Positions 55,877 through 64,000 of a stretch of DNA of 64,000 bases are shown piece by piece. Origin of the DNA: Perlabentimonas gracilis. GTDB taxonomy: Bacteria; Bacteroidota; Bacteroidia; Bacteroidales; Tenuifilaceae. The position numbers and the translations under genes are program-made. The notes beneath the pieces were generated by a model. It was not told where the DNA came from. It made no database searches and saw only the letters and a list, made by a program, of their open reading frames with translations. The stretch covers positions 1-64,000 of the forward strand of contig NZ_JAANIG010000008.1 of NCBI RefSeq assembly GCF_011174675.1. Reading direction: 5' to 3'. The first letter of the stretch is position 1. Each line of letters opens with the position of its first letter.

Positions 55877-57442
55877 TTATTTAATAAGATTAGCTTCTAA
55901 CTCTTCGAGCGATTTACCCTTAGTTTCTGGCACAAATCGCCATACAAATATTAGCGTTAGAAGGCCAAAAAGTGAGTAGATAAAATAGGTTGCACTAGAC
56001 CCCATATACTCAAGTTGAGCAGGGAAAACGGTGGCAACGGAAAAACTCACAATGGAGTTCCAGAAACCCATTATAGATATGGCCAAGCCTCTGAGTTTAT
56101 TTGGGAAGATCTCAGAAAGTAAAGTCCACATTACTGGCCCCATGGAAATGGCAAACGAGGCCACGAACATAATTAGACCAATTAGAACCCATACAGGATT
56201 GATAGAGATGGAGTGTTTAAGGATAATCTCCTTATAACTATTGTAGGTATCGACACCTACCGTTTGCTTAACCAAGCTAAAAAACGATACCTCACTTTTA
56301 AATGCATTCCCCTTAAGTTGTGTTAGCTTATCAATATTACTCATATGGATATCGGTTGCACCCATTTGCTTCAGTTCAAGGGTCAACTCCGTCATCGATT
56401 TATGATCGATGGTGTACTTAGCATTATTGAAAGAAAAACCTACTATGGCAAGAGAGATAAAGATACCAGCAGCACCAATATAAAGCAATGGTTTACGCCC
56501 CAGTCTATCGATAAGAAACATAGCCACTACTGTCATTACCACATTGGTTACACCAAGAATTGCAGCCTGCATAAATGCTGCATCTTTACCACCACCAGCC
56601 ATTTCAAAAATCATTGGGGCATAGTAGAATATTGCGTTTATCCCTGTTATCTGCTGGAAGAAGGCAATACCAAATCCAATAATTAGTACTAGCTTCATTC
56701 TTTTTGAAAACACATCGGACCAGCGAGCTTTTTCCTTATTTATTTCGTTCTTTAGGCTTTCGTTTATCTCATTTTGCTCAATTGCCGATTGCTCTTTACC
56801 ATGTATTTTTACAAGTACACCCTGTGCTTCAGCATCCTGTCCCTTTTGTATAAGCCATCTGGGGCTACGAGGAACAAAAAATAGAAGCGAGAAGTATAGG
56901 ATAGCCGGTACAGCCTCAACCCCCAGCATGATTCTCCATTTAAAATCGGGATCGGCTATGGTTTGCTGGAAGTAGTAGTTTGAGAAGTAGGCAATGGAAA
57001 TTCCCAATACAATATTCAGCTGGTTGAATGTTACAAGTGTTCCCCTTAGCTTTCGGGGAGCTATCTCGGCAATATACATCGGGGCAATAAGTATGGCCAT
57101 ACCAACACCTAGCCCACCAAGAACCCGAGCAATTATGAAGCTAACTATATCAAAAGAGAAAGCAGTAAAAATGGCACTGGCAACAAATAGTAGGGCAGTA
57201 AACATAAGTACCCGGCGCCGACCAAATCTATCGGCTAAACCACCCGCTACTATATTGCCCATAATAGCTCCAAGAATTAGCGAGCTTACGGAAAAGCCAA
57301 TTAGCATTGACCCTGAATTAAGGCCAAAGGTTTCGCGATAAAATGGTGTAGCACCTGATATCACTGCACTATCAAATCCAAGCAAAAAGCCACCGAGTGC
57401 AACCACAAGGGAAACAAATATGGTGTATGTCTTTTTATTCAT
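55877..57442 (-). CDS. MFS sugar porter
   Basis: 521 residues with 12 predicted membrane helices. Sugar porter signatures are complete: GGFLLGFDSAVISG, GGLADRFGRRRVL, VPRSPRWL, QQITGINAIFYYAP, DRLGRKPLL and the C-terminal PETKGKSLEEL. An insert of about 80 residues between helices 9 and 10 (about 335-410) is longer than in XylE/GalP types. Inner-membrane importer for glucose or a short oligosaccharide released by the neighbouring hydrolases. 28 bp after the first GH3 gene. Confidence 0.93.
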   Translation of the reverse strand: MNKKTYTIFVSLVVALGGFLLGFDSAVISGATPFYRETFGLNSGSMLIGFSVSSLILGAIMGNIVAGGLADRFGRRRVLMFTALLFVASAIFTAFSFDIVSFIIARVLGGLGVGMAILIAPMYIAEIAPRKLRGTLVTFNQLNIVLGISIAYFSNYYFQQTIADPDFKWRIMLGVEAVPAILYFSLLFFVPRSPRWLIQKGQDAEAQGVLVKIHGKEQSAIEQNEINESLKNEINKEKARWSDVFSKRMKLVLIIGFGIAFFQQITGINAIFYYAPMIFEMAGGGKDAAFMQAAILGVTNVVMTVVAMFLIDRLGRKPLLYIGAAGIFISLAIVGFSFNNAKYTIDHKSMTELTLELKQMGATDIHMSNIDKLTQLKGNAFKSEVSFFSLVKQTVGVDTYNSYKEIILKHSISINPVWVLIGLIMFVASFAISMGPVMWTLLSEIFPNKLRGLAISIMGFWNSIVSFSVATVFPAQLEYMGSSATYFIYSLFGLLTLIFVWRFVPETKGKSLEELEANLIK

Positions 57443-57470
57443 TGTAAAAGGTTTTATTAACTATTTAGAA

Positions 57471-59717
57471 CTAGTTGATGATTTCGAAGCTAAGTTGGAT
57501 ACCGTGCTCGGAGCTATTCCCCACCCAAATATGGTATTGTCCGGGCTCAACCACATACTCCATAGCGGGATTGTGAAAGCCTAAATCGTTTGTGTTTATA
57601 CTAAACTTGATATGGGCTGAATCATCAGGAGAAAGAAGAACCTTCTGAAATGCCCGTAATTCTTTAACAGGTCGAGTGCGACTCCCAACAAGTTGATGCG
57701 TATAAACCTGAACCACCTCAGCGGCCTCATGGTCGCCAGTGTTGGTTAGCAATGCCGAAACAATCAGCTTATCGCCAACGCTAAGTTTACTACCCTCAAT
57801 TTTCACCTCGGATATTTGGAATGATGAGTAGCTAAGCCCATATCCAAATGGATACATAGGTTCAAAGCCATAGTCGAGGTAGTGCGAGGTGTTACCTATG
57901 GAAAGCTGGGGTGCTTCAACTGGAATATCATCGAGGCGTTCCCACGTTTGGTTTGATGCAGGTTTACCGGTTCGTTTATGGTTGTAGTAAATGGGAATTT
58001 GCCCGACGTGGCGAGGGAATGTAACGGGTAGCTTACCCGAGGGTGAAACTACGCCGAACAGAAGATCGGCAATGGCCGGTCCTGCCATAGTTCCGGGGTG
58101 CCAAGCGTACAGTACCGCATCGAGCATGGGTTCAACCCTCTCGAAAGTTACCGGACGCCCAGCCAAAATGGTAGCCACAACGGGTTTCCCTACTGTGGCC
58201 ACCATTTCAACCAGCTCCATTTGCGCTCCTTGCAAATCAATATTTGCCAAGCTATGCGATTCGCCCGACAGTATTGACTCCTCACCTAAAAAAAGCAGAA
58301 CCAGATCGGCTCTCCTCACATCGTTTAAAATGGCTTGCTTGCCAATAATATTTTTTGAGCGACTAGTCTCTAGCGCTCGATGGTATTTTAATTCTATCCC
58401 CTTCTCCTTGGCCATTGCTTTTAGCGATTGCAAAGGTGTAATTGCATCCTCTTTTCGTCCATCAAAAATCCAAGTGCCCAGCTGGTCGTGTGGTGCATCG
58501 GCAAGTGGTCCAATAACTACAAGGGTTTTAATATCATCGGATAAGGGTAAAACCCTGTTGCTGTTTTTAAGCAACACGGCGCTCTCCTGCGCCATCGTTT
58601 TGGCAACGTTTAAATGTTTTGGGTTGAGTAATTCGGGAAACTCAGCGGTATGAGCGTAAGGATTATCAAAGAGTCCTAGTTCAAACTTAAGACGAAGTAT
58701 CCGTTTTACAGCATCATCAATATCCTTTTCTTCTATCTTTCCATCGGCTATTAGCTCCTTTAAATGGGTTTCGTAAGCTGTGCTTGCCATCTCCATATCG
58801 ACTGTGGCTTGCATTGCTTTTAATGCCGATTGTTTTGGGTTTTGTGTATAGCCATGCACCTCCATTTGAGTAACCGACTCCCAGTCGCTAACCACAACCC
58901 CTTGGAAATTCCACTTATTGCGAAGCAAATCGCGGAGTAGCGGAGCGTGACCAGTTGCAGGAATACCATTGATCTCGTTAAAGGCGGTCATAGTTGTTGC
59001 CGCACCAGCCTCGAAAACTTTGATGAATGGAGGTAGAACAATATCGTACAAATCACTCTCAGAAATATTGGCCGTGTTGTAATCGCGACCACCCTCGGCC
59101 CAGCCGTAAGCAGCAAAATGTTTGGGACATGCGGCTATTGAGGTGGGATTGGAAAGGCTATCGCCCTGAAAGCCTCGCACCACAGCTGCTCCAAACTCAC
59201 CATTGAGCAATGGATCCTCGCCAAAACCCTCGGCAATTCGACCCCACCGTGGGTCGCGGGTTAGGTCAATCATTGGAGCAAAGCTCCAACGTACACCCTG
59301 CGAGGCCGCTTCGGTGGCAGCTACACGAGCGCCCTCCTCAACCAAAGTTAGGTTCCATGATGCAGCCTGAGCCAATGGAATAGGCAAAATGGTTCTGAAG
59401 CCGTGAATAACATCGCGGGCAATTAGCAAGGGGATACCCAAACGACTTTCCTCAACGGCTAATCGTTGTATCCTTAATACCTCATCGGGGTTTACCTGGT
59501 TTAGAACCGACCCTATGCCTCCCTCCTCTATCATCTTGTCGAGGTTGGGATGATCACCGTTCTTCTGCACAAGCTGACCAATCTTTTCGTCAAGTGTCAT
59601 CTGTGCTAGCAGCTTATCAACCTGATTATCTAGATTATCTGTCGAATTAATGTAGCTACAGGCCATCTGAGAAAAGGCAAGAAAGGCTAGTAATAAAACC
59701 TTTACGATTTTACTCAT
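57471..59717 (-). CDS. GH3 beta-glucosidase
   Basis: 748 residues with an export signal (C20 in QMACS is a weak lipobox). GH3 barrel with RDVIHGF loop, KH/HF active-site motif, and nucleophile D278 (VVVSDWES); (alpha/beta) sandwich with GEESILSGES; C-terminal FN3-like domain. Paralogous to the other GH3 in this locus but clearly divergent, implying different linkage or chain-length preference. Separated from susD by a strong hairpin. Confidence 0.92.
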   Translation of the reverse strand: MSKIVKVLLLAFLAFSQMACSYINSTDNLDNQVDKLLAQMTLDEKIGQLVQKNGDHPNLDKMIEEGGIGSVLNQVNPDEVLRIQRLAVEESRLGIPLLIARDVIHGFRTILPIPLAQAASWNLTLVEEGARVAATEAASQGVRWSFAPMIDLTRDPRWGRIAEGFGEDPLLNGEFGAAVVRGFQGDSLSNPTSIAACPKHFAAYGWAEGGRDYNTANISESDLYDIVLPPFIKVFEAGAATTMTAFNEINGIPATGHAPLLRDLLRNKWNFQGVVVSDWESVTQMEVHGYTQNPKQSALKAMQATVDMEMASTAYETHLKELIADGKIEEKDIDDAVKRILRLKFELGLFDNPYAHTAEFPELLNPKHLNVAKTMAQESAVLLKNSNRVLPLSDDIKTLVVIGPLADAPHDQLGTWIFDGRKEDAITPLQSLKAMAKEKGIELKYHRALETSRSKNIIGKQAILNDVRRADLVLLFLGEESILSGESHSLANIDLQGAQMELVEMVATVGKPVVATILAGRPVTFERVEPMLDAVLYAWHPGTMAGPAIADLLFGVVSPSGKLPVTFPRHVGQIPIYYNHKRTGKPASNQTWERLDDIPVEAPQLSIGNTSHYLDYGFEPMYPFGYGLSYSSFQISEVKIEGSKLSVGDKLIVSALLTNTGDHEAAEVVQVYTHQLVGSRTRPVKELRAFQKVLLSPDDSAHIKFSINTNDLGFHNPAMEYVVEPGQYHIWVGNSSEHGIQLSFEIIN

Positions 59718-59744
59718 TGATTCAGTATAAAAAGTTTGTAAAGA

Positions 59745-59786
59745 ATGAAGTGCTGCCTATGCTATTGCCGATAGGCAACACTTCAT
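59745..59786 (-). promoter_or_regulatory. Strong hairpin between susD and GH3 genes
   Basis: Arms ATGAAGTGCTGCCTAT and ATAGGCAACACTTCAT pair at 15 of 16 positions around a 10-nt loop. It sits 13 bp past the SusD stop on the minus strand, with a T-rich tract after it. Such structures may protect the susCD message or partly terminate it, lowering downstream enzyme levels. Confidence 0.75.
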
Positions 59787-59799
59787 CTAGAAGTTACAG

Positions 59800-61344
59800 C
59801 TACAAATACCCATCGTTTTGTACTAGGGTATTGCCCGAGAGGTCTATCTCGTTCTGAGGAATAGGTAGAAATCCTTTGGTGCTAGGATTGAACTTAACAT
59901 CAAATATTTGCTGATCGCCCAAATAGTTTGGCCCTCGAACATTGTGGGTCAACTCGTCGGTAAGGCCAAGGCGAATCACATCGTAGTAGCGAATACCCTC
60001 AAGCGATAGCTCAAGCCTTCGTTCACGAATAATATTCTCGATTGTTGCTGGCACGCTAGCTAGCTCTACCCTATCTCTAACCTTATCGAGGTATTGCTGT
60101 GCATTTGGACTTCCGAGTTCGGCAGCCATAAGCAGCACATCGGAGTAGCGAATAACTCGGTGATTACAAGTTCTGTTAAGTTCAAACTGCCCCCCTGTGC
60201 CCCAATGCTCGGCATCGGAGGAATACTTCTTGGAGAAATATCCAGTATGCTGATATCCGGTGGAAAGTTTTCCATCCAGCTCCTCCTGAGTAAGTATGGT
60301 GTGTTCAAATCGGGGGTCACCAGCTAAGTCGAGGGCTAGCTTATGGTTAACCGGTGCAAAACTCCAACCCCTGTCCCACTTTTGCGATCCAGTTACCCTT
60401 GGCCCTTGCATTTGAGCCGAAAGGTTTCCGTTACCTCCTCTAACATAATCCCAATCCCACCATTCAGGGGTATCGCCGTATGAGATTTCGAAAACCGATT
60501 CAATTCCAAATTCACCAGCTAGCTTAAAATTATCTTCGTAGTTCTCGAACAGATCATGACCACTGCGAGAGATTAAATCCTCGAGATAAGCCAGCACCTC
60601 GGCCTGACCGACTGTTTCTTGGCCAGCAACAAGGTCGGCATTGTAAACCCCATTGTAAAACAGGTAAACCCTTGCTAAGAGTGCTTGAGCGGCCCACTTG
60701 GTGATACGGCCAGCCTCAGCAGGCACAATCGATTCGGGTAAATCGTCGATCGCCTCTACCAAATCGAGGGCAATCTGGTCGTAAACCTCCTTGGGTGAAT
60801 TCTGCTCCTGTTGATATTCAGAAGGGCCTTTTACTGTTTCGGTAAGCAGCGGTATATTCTCGAAAAAACGAACCTGCTCGAAGTAGAAGTAAGCTCTTAG
60901 GAACTTGGCCTCGGCAATGGTTCTAGCCTTGAACTCATCGGAAGCATCAATACCGTCGATTACCTCTAAAAATAGGTTTGCACGATAAATTCCAATGTAG
61001 TTTTTAATCCAAATGGAATGAGCAATTAAGCTGGTTGTGGGTATGTTAAATGTATTGAACTCATTCTCATCCATTCCATCGTTGGCATCGGCTCCACCGG
61101 CATAGGCATCGTCAGAGAGAATATCGGACATAGTAATAAATGGTGCCCATGAAACGCCAGGAGTCGATTGGTATGTTAGCACATCGTAAATGGCAATCAG
61201 AGCTTGTTTGGCCTGATCCTCAGTCTGGTAAAAGTTTGAGGATACCTCCTGATCAAGGGGTTTAAGATCGAGAAAATCTTCGCAACCCGCCAATAGTAGC
61301 ACAACAAGTAATGCTTTAGCTGATTTAAAAATATATTTCTTCAT
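59800..61344 (-). CDS. SusD/RagB-family glycan-binding lipoprotein
   Basis: 514 residues with lipobox LAGC (Cys21), CEDFLDLKP start typical of SusD proteins, N-terminal TPR-like region and C-terminal variable region ending in KGFLPIPQNEIDLSGN. Surface lipoprotein that binds the oligosaccharide and caps the SusC transporter. Starts 18 bp after the SusC stop. Confident family call; ligand unknown. Confidence 0.96.
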   Translation of the reverse strand: MKKYIFKSAKALLVVLLLAGCEDFLDLKPLDQEVSSNFYQTEDQAKQALIAIYDVLTYQSTPGVSWAPFITMSDILSDDAYAGGADANDGMDENEFNTFNIPTTSLIAHSIWIKNYIGIYRANLFLEVIDGIDASDEFKARTIAEAKFLRAYFYFEQVRFFENIPLLTETVKGPSEYQQEQNSPKEVYDQIALDLVEAIDDLPESIVPAEAGRITKWAAQALLARVYLFYNGVYNADLVAGQETVGQAEVLAYLEDLISRSGHDLFENYEDNFKLAGEFGIESVFEISYGDTPEWWDWDYVRGGNGNLSAQMQGPRVTGSQKWDRGWSFAPVNHKLALDLAGDPRFEHTILTQEELDGKLSTGYQHTGYFSKKYSSDAEHWGTGGQFELNRTCNHRVIRYSDVLLMAAELGSPNAQQYLDKVRDRVELASVPATIENIIRERRLELSLEGIRYYDVIRLGLTDELTHNVRGPNYLGDQQIFDVKFNPSTKGFLPIPQNEIDLSGNTLVQNDGYL

Positions 61345-61362
61345 ACTCTGTTTGCTTTAATA

Positions 61363-64000
61363 TTAGAATGTCATGGAAGTTCCAAAGCGAATGGTTCGGG
61401 CCTGAGGATATATCCCCCTATCGATACCAATATTGAATGAACTCATTGCACCAATTTCGGGATCGGCACCAGTGTACTTGGTGAATGTAAAAAGGTTCTC
61501 AACAGATACGTAAAAACGCCAAGTTCTAGAGCTTATCCTATTGAGCAATACTTCGGGAAGGGTGTAGCCAAGCTGAACGTTCTTTACCTTTACAAACGAA
61601 CCATCCTCCACATACAGATCTGATACCCTATAGTTGTTATTCACATCGACCCAAGTATACCGAGGGGTAGTGGTTGATGGATTCTCGGGAGTCCAACGAT
61701 CGAGTATAGCCGTTGACCGATTGGTATAGCGAAGATCCTGCCTTTGAGCACCATTAAACACATCGTTTCCGTACGAGCCCACTAACAGTATTGATAAGTC
61801 GAAGCGTTTGTAATCAACCGATGCGTTCATACCAAAGGTTAAGGGTGGTGTAGGGTTACCAATCATAGTTCTATCTTCCTCATTGATTCGGCCATCGTTG
61901 TTAACATCAACAAAGCGAACATCACCTGGCTTTGCATTGGGCTGAAGAACTTGTCCGGTTTTGCCTATGTGTTGGAAAATCTCTGCCTGACTCTGGAAGA
62001 TGCCATCGGTTTCGTAACCCCAGAAGTAAGCTATGGGCAAACCTAGCTCGGTGCGAGTAACCATACCAGCTACTGCCCATGTGGCACCTGGAAGTACTCC
62101 CTCATCGTTACCAATCTTGGTCATCTTATTCTGGTTGTAAGCACCGTTTATGCCTAAAGAATATCCAAAATCGTTGAAGTAGTGTCGCCAATTGATGGAC
62201 AGCTCAACCCCCTTATTCTGTACACTCCCCACGTTTGCCACAGGTGGGTCGTTACCCACGTGTGCAGGTATTGGGATTCTTTCCAGAAGGCCACTTGTGG
62301 TTTTAATGTAATAGTCGATGGTTGCGGTTAGGCGATTGTTATATGCACCAAAGTCGAGGGCAATATCGAGCTGCTCTGACTCCTCCCAATGGATATCATT
62401 ATTCTCGATATAGGCAGGTGACGCTCCAAACTCTCGACCATTACCAAATATATACCCCCTGCTCTTGTCCATTACAGATATGAACTGGTAATTTCCAATT
62501 TCCTGATTACCATTAATGCCCCATGAAGCCCTTAGCTTAACGAAGCTAATCTGGTCGACCTCAGGGAAAAACTCCTCATCGCTTACCACCCATGACACGC
62601 CTAGGGATGGGAATATACCATATCGTTGGTTTGGACCAAACTTAGAAGATCCATCCCTTCTGATAATACCCGTAAAAGCATACCTGCTTTTGTAATCGTA
62701 GGTTACACGAGCAAAACCAGAGAGAAGGGCTGAGTGTGCAGCTCCTCCGAGGGCATTCCAAACTGTATCGGTAGCCATGTTTAGATATACATGGTTAGGA
62801 TCGTTTATGGGTACCTTAGCATTAAACCCAAACAAATTCTCAAAATTCGATTTGCTGGCAGTCATCCCTAGTAAACCAGTGAAATTATGATCTTCAATCT
62901 GCTTGGTGTACGACAATGTATTTTCCCACTGCCAAGTGTAAAATCGTTCGATATTCTTTTGTACTGATGTTTTATCAACATTAAGCTGTGCCCCGTTTAG
63001 GTAGAATAGTGGCCTGTAGGAGTCGTTCAGCACATAGGCCAAATCGATACCCAGGCTAGTTCTTAGGTTAAGGCCTTCAATTATTTCAAGATCGCCGAAG
63101 ATATTTCCAACAACCTTATCAACCCGGGTTTCAGCATTCTCAATCTCGAGCAGTGCCAGTGGATTAACTATTTCGGCTCCTACATAATTTGAAATTCCGT
63201 ACACCCTACCATCTTTGGTGGTAACAACAGGCTCGGTAGAGTAAGGGAATGTTGCCAGGACATCCTGATCGTCTATGTAGAGGGGAGTGAGCGGATCGAG
63301 GTTGAGGGCACTGCTGTATGCACCATTAAACGATTGGTTACTGGCAATTCCGCGTCGCACTATGTGCGAGTAGGCCAAATTGCTACCAAACTGAAACTTT
63401 GTGGTTACCTGATGCCTAGAGTTTAGGCGACCCGTTATGCGATCGAATTGAGACTTTTCGCCACCGATAATCCCTTGCTGGGAGAAGTACGACATGGATG
63501 ATGCGTAGCTCGACTTGTCGGTACCTCCGGTAACAGAAAGCTCGTGATTGGTCATAGGAGCATTGCTTTGGAACAAATGATCCTGCCAATTTGTATTGTG
63601 TTTGGGAATTTCGTTCAAATCAAAGGGCTCGGTTAATCCCGAGTTTCTTGCACCCTCGTTCATAAGCTCACGGTACTGATCTGCATTAAGCATATCAATT
63701 GTTCTGCTTACATTCTGTATGCCATAGTAACCCGAGTAGGTCACGGACATATCGCCTTTCTTTGCGCCTTTGGTTGTGATAAGCACCACACCATTGGCGG
63801 CTCTTGCTCCATAGATTGCCGCAGAGGCGGCATCTTTTAAAACATCAATTGACTCTATATCGCCGGGGTTTAGGTAGTCAATTCCCCCTACGGCCATTCC
63901 ATCAACAATGTACAAAGGTTCGGAATTGCCGGTGGTTCCGGCTCCTCTAACCCTAACGGTTGGAGCCTCACCGGGCTGACCCGATAGGTTTGTAATTTGA
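61363..64000 (-). CDS. SusC/RagA TonB-dependent receptor (5' end beyond window)
   Basis: The frame runs from the stop at 61363 to the window edge. The first visible codon is near 63999 and encodes QITNLSGQPGEAPTVRVRG, the end of the CarboxypepD/plug region; so about 879 C-terminal residues are visible and the N-terminus (signal, carboxypeptidase-like domain, start of plug) is missing. Plug motifs: LYIVDG, IESIDVLKDAASAAIYGARAANGVVLITTK. Then a beta-barrel ending in a YPQARTIRFGTSMTF strand. Imports oligosaccharides through the outer membrane with SusD. First gene of the locus seen here; its promoter and any regulator are outside the window. Confidence 0.96.
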   Translation of the reverse strand, partial: QITNLSGQPGEAPTVRVRGAGTTGNSEPLYIVDGMAVGGIDYLNPGDIESIDVLKDAASAAIYGARAANGVVLITTKGAKKGDMSVTYSGYYGIQNVSRTIDMLNADQYRELMNEGARNSGLTEPFDLNEIPKHNTNWQDHLFQSNAPMTNHELSVTGGTDKSSYASSMSYFSQQGIIGGEKSQFDRITGRLNSRHQVTTKFQFGSNLAYSHIVRRGIASNQSFNGAYSSALNLDPLTPLYIDDQDVLATFPYSTEPVVTTKDGRVYGISNYVGAEIVNPLALLEIENAETRVDKVVGNIFGDLEIIEGLNLRTSLGIDLAYVLNDSYRPLFYLNGAQLNVDKTSVQKNIERFYTWQWENTLSYTKQIEDHNFTGLLGMTASKSNFENLFGFNAKVPINDPNHVYLNMATDTVWNALGGAAHSALLSGFARVTYDYKSRYAFTGIIRRDGSSKFGPNQRYGIFPSLGVSWVVSDEEFFPEVDQISFVKLRASWGINGNQEIGNYQFISVMDKSRGYIFGNGREFGASPAYIENNDIHWEESEQLDIALDFGAYNNRLTATIDYYIKTTSGLLERIPIPAHVGNDPPVANVGSVQNKGVELSINWRHYFNDFGYSLGINGAYNQNKMTKIGNDEGVLPGATWAVAGMVTRTELGLPIAYFWGYETDGIFQSQAEIFQHIGKTGQVLQPNAKPGDVRFVDVNNDGRINEEDRTMIGNPTPPLTFGMNASVDYKRFDLSILLVGSYGNDVFNGAQRQDLRYTNRSTAILDRWTPENPSTTTPRYTWVDVNNNYRVSDLYVEDGSFVKVKNVQLGYTLPEVLLNRISSRTWRFYVSVENLFTFTKYTGADPEIGAMSSFNIGIDRGIYPQARTIRFGTSMTF

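Noticed and set aside
1-64000. CRISPR arrays, insertion sequences, tRNA or rRNA genes
   Set aside because: No regularly spaced repeats, no transposase-like frames and no cloverleaf or rRNA signature sequences were recognised by eye; short tRNAs could still be missed without a search program.

Overview
The window reads as a chromosomal segment of a member of the Bacteroidota, probably close to the Bacteroidales. The evidence is a SusC/SusD pair with linked glycoside hydrolases, one protein with a type A and one with a gliding-associated (type B) type IX secretion C-terminal domain, promoters of the Bacteroidota form (TTTG or TTG, about 20 nt, TAnnTTTG), and no Shine-Dalgarno sequences. No rRNA, tRNA, CRISPR array, insertion sequence or phage gene was recognised. 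Most genes are core or housekeeping, with some lineage-specific islands.

Region 1-8 kb: a multidomain adenylate cyclase, then a likely operon panB - RluA-type pseudouridine synthase - beta-propeller lipoprotein (all minus), then dnaK and a MORN-repeat secreted protein (plus). Region 8-16.5 kb is one giant secreted protein (about 2,750 residues) with two homologous beta-helix halves, a run of FN3-like repeats and a type IX sorting domain. It faces gapA across a perfect 17-bp bidirectional hairpin. Region 17.7-22.1 kb holds a CCA-adding enzyme-like gene and a compact five-gene redox cluster: atypical thioredoxin-fold protein, thioredoxin reductase, thioredoxin/glutaredoxin fusion, GroES-like protein, thioredoxin. 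Region 22.2-29.8 kb has a LytS/LytTR-type two-component pair diverging from a PKD lipoprotein, a beta-barrel protein and a WD40-caspase protein. Region 30-36 kb carries purA, a Fur-family regulator, a bifunctional-type Rel protein and a gliding-associated C-terminal-domain protein.

Region 36-48.5 kb: two secreted amidohydrolase-family proteins, an M16 peptidase pair (one active, one inactive), a UbiA prenyltransferase, a KdsC-like phosphatase, a DUF2520 dehydrogenase-like protein, a DUF1858/DUF2249 protein and a DUF438 hemerythrin/PAS gene. The DUF438 gene has an in-frame stop near its 5' end. A bile acid:sodium symporter-family gene diverges from it. Region 48.6-64 kb is a polysaccharide utilisation locus on the minus strand: SusC (cut by the window edge), SusD, GH3, sugar porter, TIM-barrel glycosidase, second GH3, and a GH94/GH149-like phosphorylase. 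A working model is surface binding and import of a beta-glucan oligosaccharide, periplasmic trimming by lipoprotein or secreted glycosidases, import by the sugar porter, and cytoplasmic phosphorolysis. The substrate is inferred, not shown.

The points most worth following are the redox cluster with its unusual active sites, the WD40-caspase operon, the interrupted DUF438 gene, the phosphorylase-containing locus, and several palindromic or dispersed intergenic elements.
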